From positions 1,132,001 through 1,196,000 of the forward strand of contig SEMN01000026.1 in NCBI GenBank assembly GCA_005408345.1: a stretch of DNA of 64,000 nucleotides, written 5' to 3'. This DNA is from Macquaria australasica (Eukaryota > Chordata > Actinopteri > Centrarchiformes > Percichthyidae). Position numbers and translations under genes: made by a program. A model generated the notes under the pieces. It saw only the letters and a list, made by a program, of their open reading frames with translations. It was not told the origin of the DNA and did not search any database. Shown one piece after another: positions 38,001 to 50,738 of the stretch; position 1 is the first letter of the stretch, and each line of letters opens with the position of its first letter.

Positions 38001-40668
38001 TTCAATTTCTTATTGAACACATCTGATTATATCATTTTACCGAAGCCTTTTGACCTCTAAAGTGTTAACACAAACATCCAGCATGCATCACTGATTTGTG
38101 CTCAGATACATTTTTCTCCCCAGTGAACCTGACACAATAAGACTGATGTCATTCACTCTTCCGGGCCAATCCCGGAGTGCACAGCGTTTGTGCTCCTCCT
38201 CTCCTTTCCTGTGCAAACTACAGAGGGCTGATGGTGTTGGGGTTTGGTTGGCTGCAACTGCGGGGCAGGTATGATAAATGGAGGGGCATCAAATCAGAGT
38301 CACTTTTTACATGCATGTCCTCGTAAAAAGTTATTTCCCTGGAGATAATTTGAGGGTAAGGCCTCCTGGGGGTTTTAGAAGTAGCTGCACTCACATAGTT
38401 CCTGCTGTTAGTTGGTATATTGTTTTCTGTGTTTTAATGGCAGTTTTAAGCCTGTACATTTAGTCATTTTACTTCCAGCTCCACCAGCCTTCTTAAAGAC
38501 CATTTACTTTAACATTATCATCATCATCATGAGTCGAAATCTGTGTGAAATGTTGAAACAGTTGCTGTCAATGAAGCTGTAATTAATATAATTCAACATA
38601 TTTAACTGAAGTGGTCTCTGATAGCAAAGCGTCCTCTGTGTTGTCTATATAACATGAATTAATGACATTAATAAATGCCTTTTTGCAGTAATACACTTAA
38701 TGGGTTTGTAGAGCACTTTAACACATAACAACAACAAAAAAATCACACACAGCACCAAATGCAGCAATAAAAAAGCAGAGCAGCTGATCTCATTTGTTAA
38801 CAAACTGACTTTTCTTGCACACAGTTCTCCAAAACCACTTTTAAAAAATGAACCAGATCACGTGACCACGTGTCTCAGCCAACCACTGTGCTCAGGAAGC
38901 TGCTCGTAAAAGACTGCTGAATGGGAGCAGAGAGGCTGACTGTTGGGCAACAGCGCCTTCTGCTGGCATTTTAACGACTTCCCCCTTTTGTCCCACTGCA
39001 AAAAATGTCCATCTGTACTAACAAGTGATTTCACCTAATCATATGTTTTATCAAACTGTTGACACAGATGTGCAAGAAGAAAGAAGAAAGTGCACTTTTC
39101 AAATGCAAATAAGCTTGTTTCGATATTTGTTTAATTAAATTGAGTTAATTAAGTGATGAAGCTTGATTCAAGACTTTGTTTAATTAAGTTCTTGAAACAA
39201 ATGAAACTGCAACTAAAATAAGAATAATCATCTCAGCATTTTTGCAACATTGTCCTTGATTTTTTTGTAAATTACGTGTATAGCCTATAGACTGAATATG
39301 AAACAGAGTTCCGTGTGAATATGGGCATGTTTTGCAGTGTAGATATTATTTAACATTAAGCAGATAAAGCGAAATAAACCTGCTGCTCGTGATGATGGTG
39401 ATAGTTATACGGGAAATTATGAATGAATTAATAATTTTGGTTTAAAGGAAAACGAAAAAAATAAAAACAAAAATATTATAAATAATAGCTATTGTACCTT
39501 TTAGGTTTCATATAACTTAATAGGAAGGAACATGTGTTTATAAAAGCTCTCACTATAATCCAAAGGAGTCTAATATTGGACTAGACCACATCTCTGGGGG
39601 GATTTAAATAAGGGTGAAAAGGGGAAACCACATCCATTCATGGAAACTGTTATCTGTTAAAATGTGTGCTGGGCCTGCGGTCAGACATTGTTCTACATAA
39701 TTACATAAACTAGCCAAACAAACACATGCAGGAATTATGTAAGCTATGTGCATTGTCAAATTAGACAACGCAGAGTGAGTGTCCTGTCTAATTTTCTCAG
39801 GCTTCTACTTGTGCCTGTCTTCCAGGGTCCATTTTGCCGCATTGCAGTAAGGCTGTAAATACTTTCGCAGCTGCCTGTCAGGCAACAGTGAAATACTGTC
39901 TTTGTTCAGTTGGCCCCCATCTCCAGGCAGCTGAAGACAGCTATAGGAAAACTGAACTTCTTTTGCCGGGCTTGCATATGTGGATTATAGCAAAGCAGAT
40001 TTGTTCTGTGTCGATTATAGCAAACAGAAGTTTAGCACGTGAACAGGATGTGAAAATATAGAGGGTTCAACACATCAATGCAGGGTTTCTGGTAGCTAAA
40101 GAAATGCTAAATTATATAACTGTGGGTTCACTGCTGAATCTAATAAGATGGGGAACATATAAAAGACATGCAATAAGATGCTTCAAATTGAAAACGAAAT
40201 GGGGAATGTTTAGTTCAATGCATGGAGCTCTCTTCTAATTCTTGGGGAAATTACTGCACTCAGTTATCTGCATCAGATAATACTGCTCAGACACCATCAC
40301 TGACTTCAAACACAAGCTATGTTTCTGCAGAATAATCTTGCAATATCAGGAATGGGCCACAATGAATACATTTCCAAAAGAAAACCTTAAACAATTTCAT
40401 AATCCAGATTATTTCTTTACACATTTTGCTTTGATTATTGCAGCATAAAAGCAGCGAAGGCACATTTTCATCAATACTAAAATCATTACCCACCTTTTTC
40501 TGCGTGTAAAGTATAAAAACAATTTATTACAATACATCCAGCAACACGTGAAGCCTGCACCAAATAATCTGAGAGCCATTACCCTGCTGCTAATTTACAT
40601 GACTAATGAAAGAGGAAGCTGTCAAACACACAAGCGTAAATAAAGTCCATTATTACACAGAAAGCTTA
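35001..40668. other. hoxd4a/mir-10 upstream region, gene-free
   Basis: This is the part of the d4a-d9a gap next to mir-10. No homeobox or hexapeptide is present on either strand. It contains AT-rich sequence, poly-A/GAAA patches near 35330-35360, and a double E-box (CACGTG at 38859 and 38867) followed by CCAAC. Any spliced hoxd4a/mir-10 transcript from 41 kb would have its intron here. Confidence 0.6.
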
Positions 40669-40669
40669 C

Positions 40670-40960
40670 CTATAGCCGGGAGGTAATCCATGCTTATTCT
40701 TTGAGGTCTACCTATGCAGTGCATTTTGATAAAGCTGTGAAGAGCCAGTGCTGCTGCTGTGTGTATAGGGGCTGGTCAGATATGGAGAAAGTTGAAACGC
40801 TCCTCTTGTCATCCAGGAGAATGAGAAGCGCAGTGCCGCAAATATGTGCTGACCAGACTTTTTATGAAACGAATGCAATTTTTAAGAAAGCCGACCGTGG
40901 CGTATCGGTTTGAACGCCATAGACGCAGAATGCAGTGGGAAAAAAATCGCCTGGGAAATC
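40670..40960 (-). other. Candidate first exon of a hoxd4a/mir-10 primary transcript
   Basis: On the minus strand, about 30-300 nt downstream of a CCAAT/E-box module, the sequence ends in a strong donor, CTATAG/gtaagc (GT at 40669-40668). A short ATG frame (MDYLPAI) runs into the donor but would not join in frame with hoxd4a. Splicing to the acceptor 6 nt before the hoxd4a ATG would give a 5' UTR exon and leave mir-10 in the intron. The left boundary is defined by the donor; the right (TSS) boundary is a guess. Confidence 0.3.
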
Positions 40961-40992
40961 AGGAAAAGAGCCATGAAGACGTTTGCCTCTCA

Positions 40993-41014
40993 CACATGAC
41001 CAGTGGCATCCAAT
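40993..41014 (-). promoter_or_regulatory. Promoter-like CCAAT/E-box module in the d4a-d9a gap
   Basis: CACATG (40993-40998), 11 bp, then CCAAT (41010-41014), in the same order and orientation as the proximal promoters of hoxd4a, hoxd9a and hoxd10a. There is extended similarity to the hoxd4a copy (TGACCAG after the E-box). No Hox gene follows it directly. It is either a distal hoxd4a/mir-10 promoter or the surviving promoter of the lost hoxd8a. Confidence 0.4.
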
Positions 41015-42043
41015 GACAGGCGATGGAGGCACATAAAAAGGTCTATTACCAAGTTGTAAATTGTCCTCTCACAAAAAGGAATTTGGACTGCAGCAGTTCT
41101 CCCCATCTTTGCGCATAATAGGAGAAGCCCCACCATGTCCTCTAGAGAAAAACAAGACCCCCCCCGTTTTTTTGTTTTTTGTTTCCATTACTTAACCATA
41201 AAATATTAAAATCTTAAAGTGCAAAAGAGCAGTTAGACGCTTTAAAATGCTTTAGCTCCATTCTTTAGGATAACACAAAAAATAAAAAATGTAGTATAGA
41301 AATTTCATCTCTTTTTCTTGGACATATGGAAAAATCACGATGACGCAATGTTTTCTAAGAATGAAAGGCGACATATTTTTGTTCAACGTTTAATTAAAAA
41401 ATAGAAGAATTTATTAGAAATGACGTCTGGGAGATTTTTGCGTCGAACGGAGGCTTTTTTTTTTGCCAATGAAAGGACGACGAAATTCTGTTTTTCTTTT
41501 CTTTTTTTGGGGGTTTTCAGTAAGCGGCCTCTATGCACCAACTTAACAAAATGCCACATGATAAAACCAGATAGCTTATTAGGCTTAATTATGACTAATA
41601 GTGGTGGATAAATAAAGAAAATGTCATCAAAAATAGTCTAATATTGTGACTTTGGCCTTCTCAGTTGATGTTCAATTATTGTTCAAGATGCCAAAATAGG
41701 CCATGTTTTAAATCGATCTGCGTGTCTCTTGCCACCGTGTATGAACATACTGCACATCATCGTCTTTCTCTACACGCTCTCGCAGGCCTGCTGCTGTTAT
41801 TCACAAATATGTTGACAAAATTAGGGAGAAATAAATGATGGCATATGGAAAATGTTTCACGCTATTGACCCTCGAGATTTAAAGGCTGAATATTGCAACT
41901 GCAGCTCCCGTCCATGTGAACATCTCTGCAGCAAAAAGGAATTTCTTTCATTTCATTCTCGTTCATCTGGTGGCATGCCAGAGTCAGCACTGTGCGATTT
42001 ATAGTCAGGCTATGGCTCGGTCTCTGGTTTCCTGTCTTATAGC

Positions 42044-42078
42044 TGTGTGCGTGCGCGCGCGTGTGTGTGTGTGCGTGT
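42044..42078. repeat. (TG/CG)n microsatellite
   Basis: Mixed GTGC/GCGC/GTGT dinucleotide run. Confidence 0.9.
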
Positions 42079-43838
42079 AATACAAGAGCTCAGGATTTGT
42101 TGCATTACACAACTATGGCATTATTGAAACTCTATAGTCCAGTGTAGTCCATTGGGACAAAGTCATTCTATTGGAGGAAAGAAAATCTGGATCAGCATCG
42201 CTTTAGTCTCGGTGCAAAGACTCGGGACTATTTCTGCTTCATTCTTCTTAAATGATGTTATGTCTTTTATTTGAGGTCACTGGTGGTAGGAGAGTCGCCA
42301 CGTTGCACTGGACGAATGATATTAGGTCCAGTATGATGTGCTGGAAGTAAATGAATGATGGAGAGCCAAAGACAAATCTAGCGCGCTCACATTGGCCATT
42401 TCCTTTGATTAGGGAAAACAAATGGTTTCTGCTATAGATAATAAGAGCCGTACAAATAAAATATAGTTCAACTATGCACTTATACTTAGTAAGTTACTTA
42501 GACGATAGATATACAGATAGATGTCCTTGTCTTATAAAGGAAACTAGACGTTGTCACCATTAGCCTACCTTTCACTGCTTTAGATTAAAATTCCTGACTC
42601 ATATTGAAAAAAATAAAAGAAACATAGAAAGACATGGGGTCGGTGGATGGGGTTGGTAGGCTATACACACAGCTGCAACATTGTTAGACACCTAGAGGAC
42701 TAATAAAGATGCGGCAACCATCAGAACAGCACGTCTCACAGGGCAGCAGGTCTCCATGTTTGCATATTAATTCATGAGTCTGGTGGGCCTCTCTTTCTTC
42801 CTGTTCTCTCACTGTATTCCAACGCGTCCTATCCTTTCATATCAGATGAATTAATAAAGCCAAAACCAAGTAAATCGTCCGGTACATACATTTTCATATC
42901 CTAAGGCTTGTTTTGAGTTGACTGCTGGCATCTCAAAATTATTTTAAATAAAAACATCATCGCTGTTTCTAGAGCAAATTTAATTAGAAAAGTATAGGCA
43001 ATGGTAATGTGACATAATTAACTTAAGGTCAAATGATGTGGTTTACTTTCATCACAGAGCTCTAATTGTACTGTAATTGCACGGCCTGATTCTTCGGCAA
43101 TTGACCCCAATGCAGAGGTTGTTATTTCTTTTTCTTTTTTTCATGTTGGTTGCAGACAATTCCACTACTCCGCTTTTTTTCTTTTCTTTTTTTTCCCCAA
43201 AGCACATGAATTCATAACTTGGAAGTATCAAAAGTCTGTCGCCAAGAAAGTAAAGATAACACGAGCGATTAAATATATTTACATGCACGTACAACAAAAC
43301 TTGTGTCATTGTTGCCAAGCAGACTACTGATGATTGTGTCAGCTTTAATGACGGATTCTGAACTATAAATCCGTTACTACACCGCCCCTGATCCATTGTA
43401 GGCTCTACACCCCACCCAGGACTTAACATGCATCCCACACTTCAGCTACACTGCTGCGTTCTGCGTTCTGTGTTCCCCCTCAGTCATTGCAAACCCGCTG
43501 CAGAACGTCCAGGTTCTTTAGGACGGGAGACGTCACAGTTCACTCTAGAACATAGGCTACCTGCTTGTCAACTTGCGTCACGGACCTCAACTGTTTTACA
43601 GTTATTGCGGTTTTCGTTGTGAACATAAACGAAGAGCAGGCTCGCGGGTGCGTCAAAGTTGCTTAAAGGAAACGCCGCGAGACTTAAAAGACGGCCAATC
43701 AGCTCACACTGACGCGTTAGAGGGTTGGATTAGAGACAATATATTTAATGTGGTCCAGGCTTGACAAAGGGGATAACTGGGGATAAGTAAGGTTTCTAGA
43801 AAAAGGCCCGATTCAAAACCCCTTTCTCTTTCTCTCTT

Positions 43839-43839
<1 letters not shown>

Positions 43840-43871
<32 letters not shown>
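43840..43871. repeat. (CA)n microsatellite
   Basis: Uninterrupted CA dinucleotide, about 16 units, preceded by a CT-rich stretch. Confidence 0.95.
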
Positions 43872-43873
<2 letters not shown>

Positions 43874-44970
43874 GATGAGGGGATGTCTATAACCTCAAAC
43901 TGGTACACTTCTTCTGCTTTCAGAAATATGCACAAAAAACTGCATTTATGCGCTTCCAATGGGATTTCTGCCGGTTGGCCAACATATTGTGCAATGAATG
44001 TATTTTTCTGCAGCATAGCCTAGTTAATACTGTTCTGGAAAAGGCCAGACATCAGCCCACATTATGTTCCGAATCGGGTTCAAATGGTCACAGCTAATAT
44101 CTTGGCCTGCATTACATCCTCCATAGAAATAACACTGCACAAAGTGCAGCATGGATATGGAGCAACACAAGCGTCTACGGGTGTAACGTGACTGCAGCTA
44201 ATGACAAGAGTGAAATGTCTGACACCACTCGTGGCCTGTAAGTTAAAGAGGCACATGACTATCTATAACGGTACAGTGAGGACAACTCCGTGGAAATTGG
44301 CATATTGGCAGAAATCCCCCTATCGCATCTTTCTCATTGTCAAAGAAAGGGTTTAATCCAGTCATTGTGTGCGTGTAAACACTGTGTAATCATGCAGGCA
44401 TATATGTCTAAACAAAGAAGCTGAACATCGTCATTCTGGGGTCATGTTTTCATCCGTGACAGTCACCTTATGGTCACCAGTTCACGTGATTATACTGATG
44501 TGTGTCCTGAGGAGTTAAAGTGAACATTTCAGTAATCGCCATTAAAAGTGATGATTTCATGAGGTTTCCAGTCGTATAAAGCATCCAAACACTGACAGCC
44601 AATGGCAGCGCTCAGAGAGCACAAGATGGATGCGAAATATTGAAGCAATTAGAGAAAATGTTGAATTGATTACTTGCGTCTTGACGTATTGTGTGTGTGA
44701 TAAAAACACTCTTATTCTTTCTCTGCATACTGGATTAAGAAAAGCAGGCTACATTGCTGCGTTTTCATCCAATATGTCAAACTGGAGTCCTGTGGCGTTT
44801 AAAGGGCTTATAATCTGTTTTCAAGTTAGCTACAACAAATATATATTAAATGCCTCAGCCCTGAAGCTCGATGGTCAGTTTTGCATCAGATAATGGAAAT
44901 GTGTCCACTCAGGAGCCTAAAGTGTGTTTGTGTTACTCAGAAACCTTCATTGTAGCCTATTTTAATTATT

Positions 44971-44972
<2 letters not shown>

Positions 44973-45008
<36 letters not shown>
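44973..45008. repeat. (TA)n microsatellite followed by T-rich tract
   Basis: About 18 TA units, then TTATTTTTT-rich sequence up to about 45033. Confidence 0.95.
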
Positions 45009-45011
<3 letters not shown>

Positions 45012-46136
45012 TTTTATTTTTTTTATTTTTTTTTCCCGAAGCTCCAGAACAACTGCCTTAAGGGCAGCTTACGTAAAATATTAGTTTGTCATCAATATTT
45101 TCATTACCCCACTATATATTAAAGGGCACTACACGGACAATAAAAAGGCATTTAAAATACTAAATCAATCAGATAAAGTTTAGAGGAAGATGTGGCCTTA
45201 AGGGGGAATTTAGAGGAATGCATTTCTGAAAGTTGACTGTAATTGTTTCTGTTGTTTTCTTCTGTAAATGATGATGGACTGAGGCTGCTCTTGGCTTTTC
45301 TGTATCGATTAAAATTGGCATGCTCTATTTTGTGCAAATGTATCACATTGCTGAGATGTGTGAGAAACTATAATGCAATAGGTGATTAAAGAAACTTGGG
45401 ACTTTCAGCTTTGCAACTGTTCAAGAAGCGTGCTATTGTAGTTTTTCCAACATCTTTCGATTCAGGACGGGAAATTGTATTATTATTATCATAGCTTTAA
45501 CACGTTGTTTTTTCCCATGGAAATCAATGAATCCATGAGTGCATGCGGTATGGTATGGTCCATGTGTTGCCTACATGTTCCAGCTGTGAATGAATTGCTG
45601 TAACTGAGACTAAAAGAACAATATCGCCCTCTAGCGCTCTCATTATCCATCCAATGAAGCTCATTTGAGGTAAACAGATTGTGTTTAGTTCTGCATTAGT
45701 CAGTGTTTTTCCATTTGATTTGAGTAGTGTCGTTAAAAATGTCATTCAGTTTAGGAACTATTTTTTTAATTATATTTCATTAAAAGACTATTTTTAGTTT
45801 CTCTGATTGAGCCTGTATGAGGTAAAGCATGGCCTGGTTTCATTTAACTACAAAATCAATTCATCAGACGGTAAGACTGCATCGGACACCAGTCAAAGTG
45901 AAGTTTTTTTTCCCATCGGTGGGAAGTGCAGTTGATGAATAAACGTGACCATTAGGCTGGGGGGTGATTTCCTCTAAAACAATTCATCGACCAGACACCC
46001 TGTGGAAAAGTGTCTACATTCTGTTTGTCAGCAACAGACGCAAACGCCCAAGAAAAAAGGGGGTTTCAAAGGAGAGTGTAATTACTGGCCAGGCCCATAA
46101 ACTCATTTAGGCCAGACGTCTAGCCATTTCTATAGC

Positions 46137-46142
46137 TTTATT
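46137..46142 (-). terminator. Candidate poly(A) signal of hoxd9a
   Basis: AATAAA on the coding strand, about 1.1 kb past the hoxd9a stop. It is the best hexamer context I see after the two (TG)n arrays; the assignment is tentative. Confidence 0.3.
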
Positions 46143-46751
46143 GGACCGCGTTTCTTCCTGCTTTAAAGTAATTATTCGTACAAGTTGGACAATAAATTGG
46201 AAATCCGCCGCAACACCTCTCCCAATCGTAAACACTTTGTTACTTGTTCTTCTACGTTTCATATATACTGATGTTGACAAAAAAGTGAAATTATAACATA
46301 CAATATGTAACCTCATGTGGGATTAAAGATCGATTTTAATCCATTTAATCTCTGCAGATTCAATTGTTGGCTGCAAATAAGAAAATTCAACTGTCAAACA
46401 CTGACTGTGTATTGGGTTAAATGTGTTGTATTTGTCTCGTTGTGCCGCAGTAGCAGCCTCACTGTAAACAAGGCCTCAGGGAATATTTTTTGGTTTAAAA
46501 AAAATAAAAATAAAATTACTTCAATGAAACAACCCACCAATATGCCAGAAACATGCGAGAAAGTTGTTAAATGTGTTAATAAAAGGAAACATGTTGATGT
46601 TTAAGCTAAAACTGATCATTTGCTTTTCCCCAAATACAGCACCAACTCACTTTGCTCTGTGAGAAAGCAAAACGCATGACTATTTTTCACCTTAACGCGT
46701 AAAGGTCTTTGTGAAAATGTATCAACGCACGGTTTACTGATGCAGCATCTC

Positions 46752-46753
<2 letters not shown>

Positions 46754-46790
<37 letters not shown>
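46754..46790. repeat. (TG)n microsatellite
   Basis: About 18 TG units; (CA)n in the presumed hoxd9a 3' UTR. Confidence 0.95.
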
Positions 46791-46793
<3 letters not shown>

Positions 46794-46891
46794 ACACAGA
46801 CAGCAGTCAAAGAAGTTTAGCTGTGAAAATGTTTTATATACAACTCCACATTCTTAACAGCTATAAAAGCAAAACACTTAGGCACGTTTCC

Positions 46892-46894
<3 letters not shown>

Positions 46895-46947
<53 letters not shown>
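46895..46947. repeat. (TG)n microsatellite
   Basis: About 26 TG units, roughly 300 nt past the hoxd9a stop; (CA)n in the presumed 3' UTR. Confidence 0.95.
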
Positions 46948-46950
<3 letters not shown>

Positions 46951-47249
46951 AGGGGGGGTGCTTAACAAAACTGAGAAACTCCTTGAACAGCATGTGTTTG
47001 TGTAAAAATGTAAAACAGAGAACATTTCAAATGGCTTGCAAACAGCATTTTTTGACGGATCCTGTCTGTATCTCACCGAGACAAACTCCTGCATGTGATT
47101 TTGAGACTGACACGCAATATTACGCTACCTAGAGGGTCTTAAAAAATAAAATAAAATGGCTACCGAGGCTCCTACCAAAATAAATGTAATTGTTCAGATG
47201 GCTTCCTTGGTACAAACATTAAATGTGTGCAATGGCAGCAGCAGTGATT

Positions 47250-48530
47250 TCATAGCTGCTCCTTGCTGCTGCTCCTCTCTCTGTTCATCTTCTTCATTTT
47301 CATCCTCCTGTTCTGGAACCAGATCTTCACTTGTCTCTCGGTTAAACTGAGAATGCGGGCGACTTCATAGCGTCGGTCTCTCGTCAAATACATGTTGAAG
47401 AGGAACTCCTTCTCCAGCTCTAAAGTCTGATATTTTGTGTACGGACATCGCTTCTTCCTCGTTGAGCGTGCGTGAATCCAGTTTGCTGCAGGGTTGTCTG
47501 GGGATACATGAAGCAAAGACACATGTGAGGAGGGTGTTTTTGATTTTAAACTTCAATGACTTTCAGTAAATGGAGCCTAAATTGGGGTTCGGGGACCTGT
47601 AAAAAAGACACTGGTGTGGTTGCAGGGAATCAAAAGAAAAAGGAGAAATGGTTTAATGAGAAAATGCGCATTTAGATTACATGTTTTCCTGTTTTTACCA
47701 ACAGAAGAACATAAACAGGCCTGTATCTAACCCTTAAAGTCTCAGGTAAAATCTCATCGACATGGAGAAATGTGTATCTATTTTGGGTGTCCTGTGACAT
47801 GAAAAACTTTAGGATCCCCCGTAATAACCCTTTGCAGGGCGGGTTTTTCCCCTTCCCGAGCCGCGGTATAGTAGCCTACGAGACACTTTTATAGGTTAGT
47901 AAAACCTCCAGTTTTACACACCCAGCTCATACAGATCTTAGGGTTGTAAATCAGGACTGGCTATTTCGTTTACTTACTTGGGTCAAGTTGTTGTTGTTTC
48001 TCCTCTTTTGGCTCGCTGTGGCTCGAAAGCTCACTTCCACTGTGCTCTTTGCTCGCCTTTTCTGGACACTCCGAGGCTCCACACGCGAATTCACCGGCGA
48101 GCGGCCGAGCCTCTGCCTCCAGCGCGTCGCACTCTGTAGCTTTCGGTGGCAAGACCTCTGGCTTTGTCCCGTACGGCCGACTGCTGGGGTGAAATCCGGC
48201 GAACGAAACGTGGTTGGAGACGGGGTCCATCCAGGAGCGGACGCCTACATATCTGCCGTCCGAGGCGGGGAGATGGGACTGGTGGTGGTGGTGGTGGTGC
48301 ACGTACGGGTGATAAATCCCCTGCGGGTGAACCGAGGACCAAGACGACGAGAAAACGGCGGACTTTGGTGCAAAATTGCAAGAGGAGAAGTCTGCGTTGT
48401 CCCCAGCACCTGACGGCCTCGGGGTCACCATGTGTGGAGCCTGAATAAAGCGAGCACCGTACACATCCTCCGGCTCCTGCCCCATTATAGCGTCCACATA
48501 GCAGTTACTGAGAGTGCCACTGGAAGACAT
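47250..48530 (-). CDS. hoxd9a: Homeobox protein Hox-D9a
   Basis: Group-9 (Abd-B class) homeodomain factor, acting in posterior trunk and pectoral fin. Exons are 48530-47978 and 47497-47250. The 480-nt intron has ends CCCAA/gtaagt and tccccag/ACAAC; the split codon gives Asn185 and restores the group-typical DPNNPAANW. The product is 266 residues. The N-terminus MSSSGTLSNCYVDAI matches the Hox9 activation region. An in-frame ATG 7 codons upstream (48551) is less likely. A six-histidine run encoded by CAC repeats is at 78-83. The Trp-containing Pbx motif (AANW) is at about 188-191 and the homeodomain at 197-256, followed by a short tail ending SSSKEQL. Antisense frames over exon 1 are shadows. 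Confidence 0.97.
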
Positions 48531-48629
48531 TTTTGATCTCTCCCTACTCATATAATAAGGGTTGCACTGTTACGGGAAGCTTCCCTCTATGAACAATCAT
48601 AGTATTTTTGCTGGCCTGCATCTACAGGG

Positions 48630-48665
48630 ATTGGTTACATGGATCACGTGGTCATATTTACCAAT
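48630..48665 (-). promoter_or_regulatory. hoxd9a proximal promoter: CCAAT boxes + CACGTG
   Basis: CACGTG (48645-48650), 10 bp, then CCAAT (48661-48665) on the plus strand, plus a second, oppositely oriented ATTGG at 48630-48634 on the other side. It lies 100-135 nt upstream of the ATG. The CCAAT-to-E-box order and spacing match hoxd4a and hoxd10a. Confidence 0.5.
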
Positions 48666-50275
48666 ACAGCGAGTAAATCAATCCTGCCCTTGTGCTCCTT
48701 TTTTTTTTTCTTCGTCAGATTTAATTTAGCTTTTCATTTCACAAATAATAAAAAGCCCCATCAGATGTGACTGGAGGGAGAAAACAAACGCTCAAATGAA
48801 TGCAAATGTTTTTTTTCCCTGTTGCTCATGTGCGGGTGGCTGCAGAAGGCTGCAACAATACAAGCAGTTTAAAAAAAAGAAAGACATTCCCCCACCACAC
48901 ACAGTCCACCAACACGGATTCCCCGTATCTTAATGTTTGAGAAAACTCTTATAATATCGTCCTGATACCCTCAATGCTAGTAAAATGGTTTATAGACTTA
49001 CGGAGTCCTCGTAAAGTAGATGTAATAACATGTTGTAAAATAACAGACGCCATTTCCGTTCACAATGCGGTGAATCCATTGTTAATATTCGGCGAGGAAA
49101 CATATTTTCTGGGTTGGTTTTAATTTTTAAAGCTAAGCCGGAAACGGGAGTTGTGAAATTATTGTATTCATTGAAAGGAGGGCAATAATGTCTTAATGTG
49201 TCAATAAATGTTTTATGAGGTGCGTGTGATTATACATGCCGTCAATAAAAAAAAAGAAAGACTTGGAGAAGCAAAGTCCATCTGTGCATTGCTGTCTGAA
49301 AGGTGTAGTTTAAATGTAATACACACTTTTGAGTAGAAATGAACTTTTTTTTGTGACATTTTTGTGCCTGTTTTGAAGCAGTTTGTTGACCTTCAGTCCA
49401 GATGAAAAACAAACACATTTCCAGGGAAATAGTCAAGATCCAGGTCAAATCGTGCAGACTGGATCAGGCTGGCAGTTGCATGTAATTTGATCACAGATAA
49501 TCATAAAATATGAAGTTATTCTGTGCTGTGAAAACAAATGCAACGTGGCTTGCTGAGGCCTGCGTCGCTCCGAAGGAAGGACGAGCTGATGATTCTTGCC
49601 TGTGAATTTGTGCTTGAACATAACTTACCCCGTCTGATAGTCCTGATAGACTATTAGTTTAGTCACAAACAGGCCTGAAAATAAAAACAACACCATGTTT
49701 ATTGGATTACAAGACCGCCGCCTCTTTGCGTCTCACTGCTGCACTCTTCGTACAAAATAATGGCCGGAACATTTTTGTATTTAGGCTATTTTGGTTATGT
49801 GTTTTGCGTTTGATTTCACAAAAATCAGTCTGTAGGTTTCAGTTTATCTTCATGAAGCTGGGATATCTTCAAAAGCATATAATAACAGGCTAAGCATTGT
49901 ATCCTAACAACTAAAAACCGCATGTATTATAACTGCTGGGAGCCCACAAACAAAATATTTTTTACACTTATTCTTCGTCAGATGAAGATGGAGCATAATT
50001 AAACATTTAGTGAAATTAGAAACACATGTTGGGAACATTTTTAGAATACCATTTCTTTTCTTGCAGTAAAGTACAAAGAGACTAGTTTATAAAAAATAAT
50101 TTTCTTGCTTTTTTCCTCCTCCTCCTCCTCATAACCGTATTAAGCAAAATAGTGTCTGTGTCGATGCAAATAATACCGCAGATTTCCACAGTGATATAGT
50201 AATTGCTGATAACAGATGACTGTAGACCAGAGACTTTGATAGGAAAAACAAATACAAAACAAGATTATTTGACAA
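48666..50275. other. hoxd9a-hoxd10a intergenic region
   Basis: No gene. It is short (2.2 kb between coding regions), AT-rich, with poly-T/A runs. It presumably holds shared posterior enhancers. No mir-196 is expected in a D cluster and none was seen. Confidence 0.5.
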
Positions 50276-50281
50276 TTTATT
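50276..50281 (-). terminator. Candidate poly(A) signal of hoxd10a
   Basis: AATAAA on the coding strand (GCAATAAATTG), about 460 nt past the stop. Confidence 0.4.
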
Positions 50282-50738
50282 GCAAGATACATGCCACAAA
50301 CATGCAGTAAACTCACAGATTAACATTGTTTTCCGTCACTTTAAAAAGGCCCATAGAAACATCTCACTGTTGAGCGAATGGCTTGCACTTCACTGTAAAA
50401 CAAATGTTGCACTACACGACAATTAAAAATGTGCTTTCGTGACTGAAATAGAGTAACTCTTTCCAAACAGCGCGCCATCGCGACACAACAGAATATCCAT
50501 GTCTAGTGGCGGAGGGGAGAAAATCTACTCCTCCAATAATTTAAGACCAAAAAAAGTGTTACCCTGTGATAAAATAAAACAAGTACATGACGCCACACAA
50601 AGTACTAAAATTGGCATATATATATAGTCACAGTTTCGTTGAAATTGAAGATAAACGTCCAATGCCACTGAAGCATCAAACTGAATATGAGAGGGGGGAA
50701 AAAAGAAAAAGACAGCTAACCACAGATAACATGCAAGC

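Larger units (their letters stand above)
41015..46136. other. d4a-d9a gap, hoxd9a side
   Basis: No coding gene. A GC/CpG-richer patch at 43430-43770 has a CCAAT box (CGGCCAATCAGC near 43692). Microsatellites are listed separately. Hoxd8 would lie in this gap in tetrapods; no remnant homeobox was found. Confidence 0.55.

Noticed and set aside
40670..40960. Remnant hoxd8a coding sequence
   Set aside because: Translating the minus strand below the 41-kb promoter module gives short frames with stops and no Hox8 N-terminus, hexapeptide or homeodomain.
47988..48448. Plus-strand open frames of 100-141 codons over hoxd9a exon 1
   Set aside because: Antisense shadows of GC-rich hoxd9a coding sequence, with poly-Val/Gly from the His-codon repeat.
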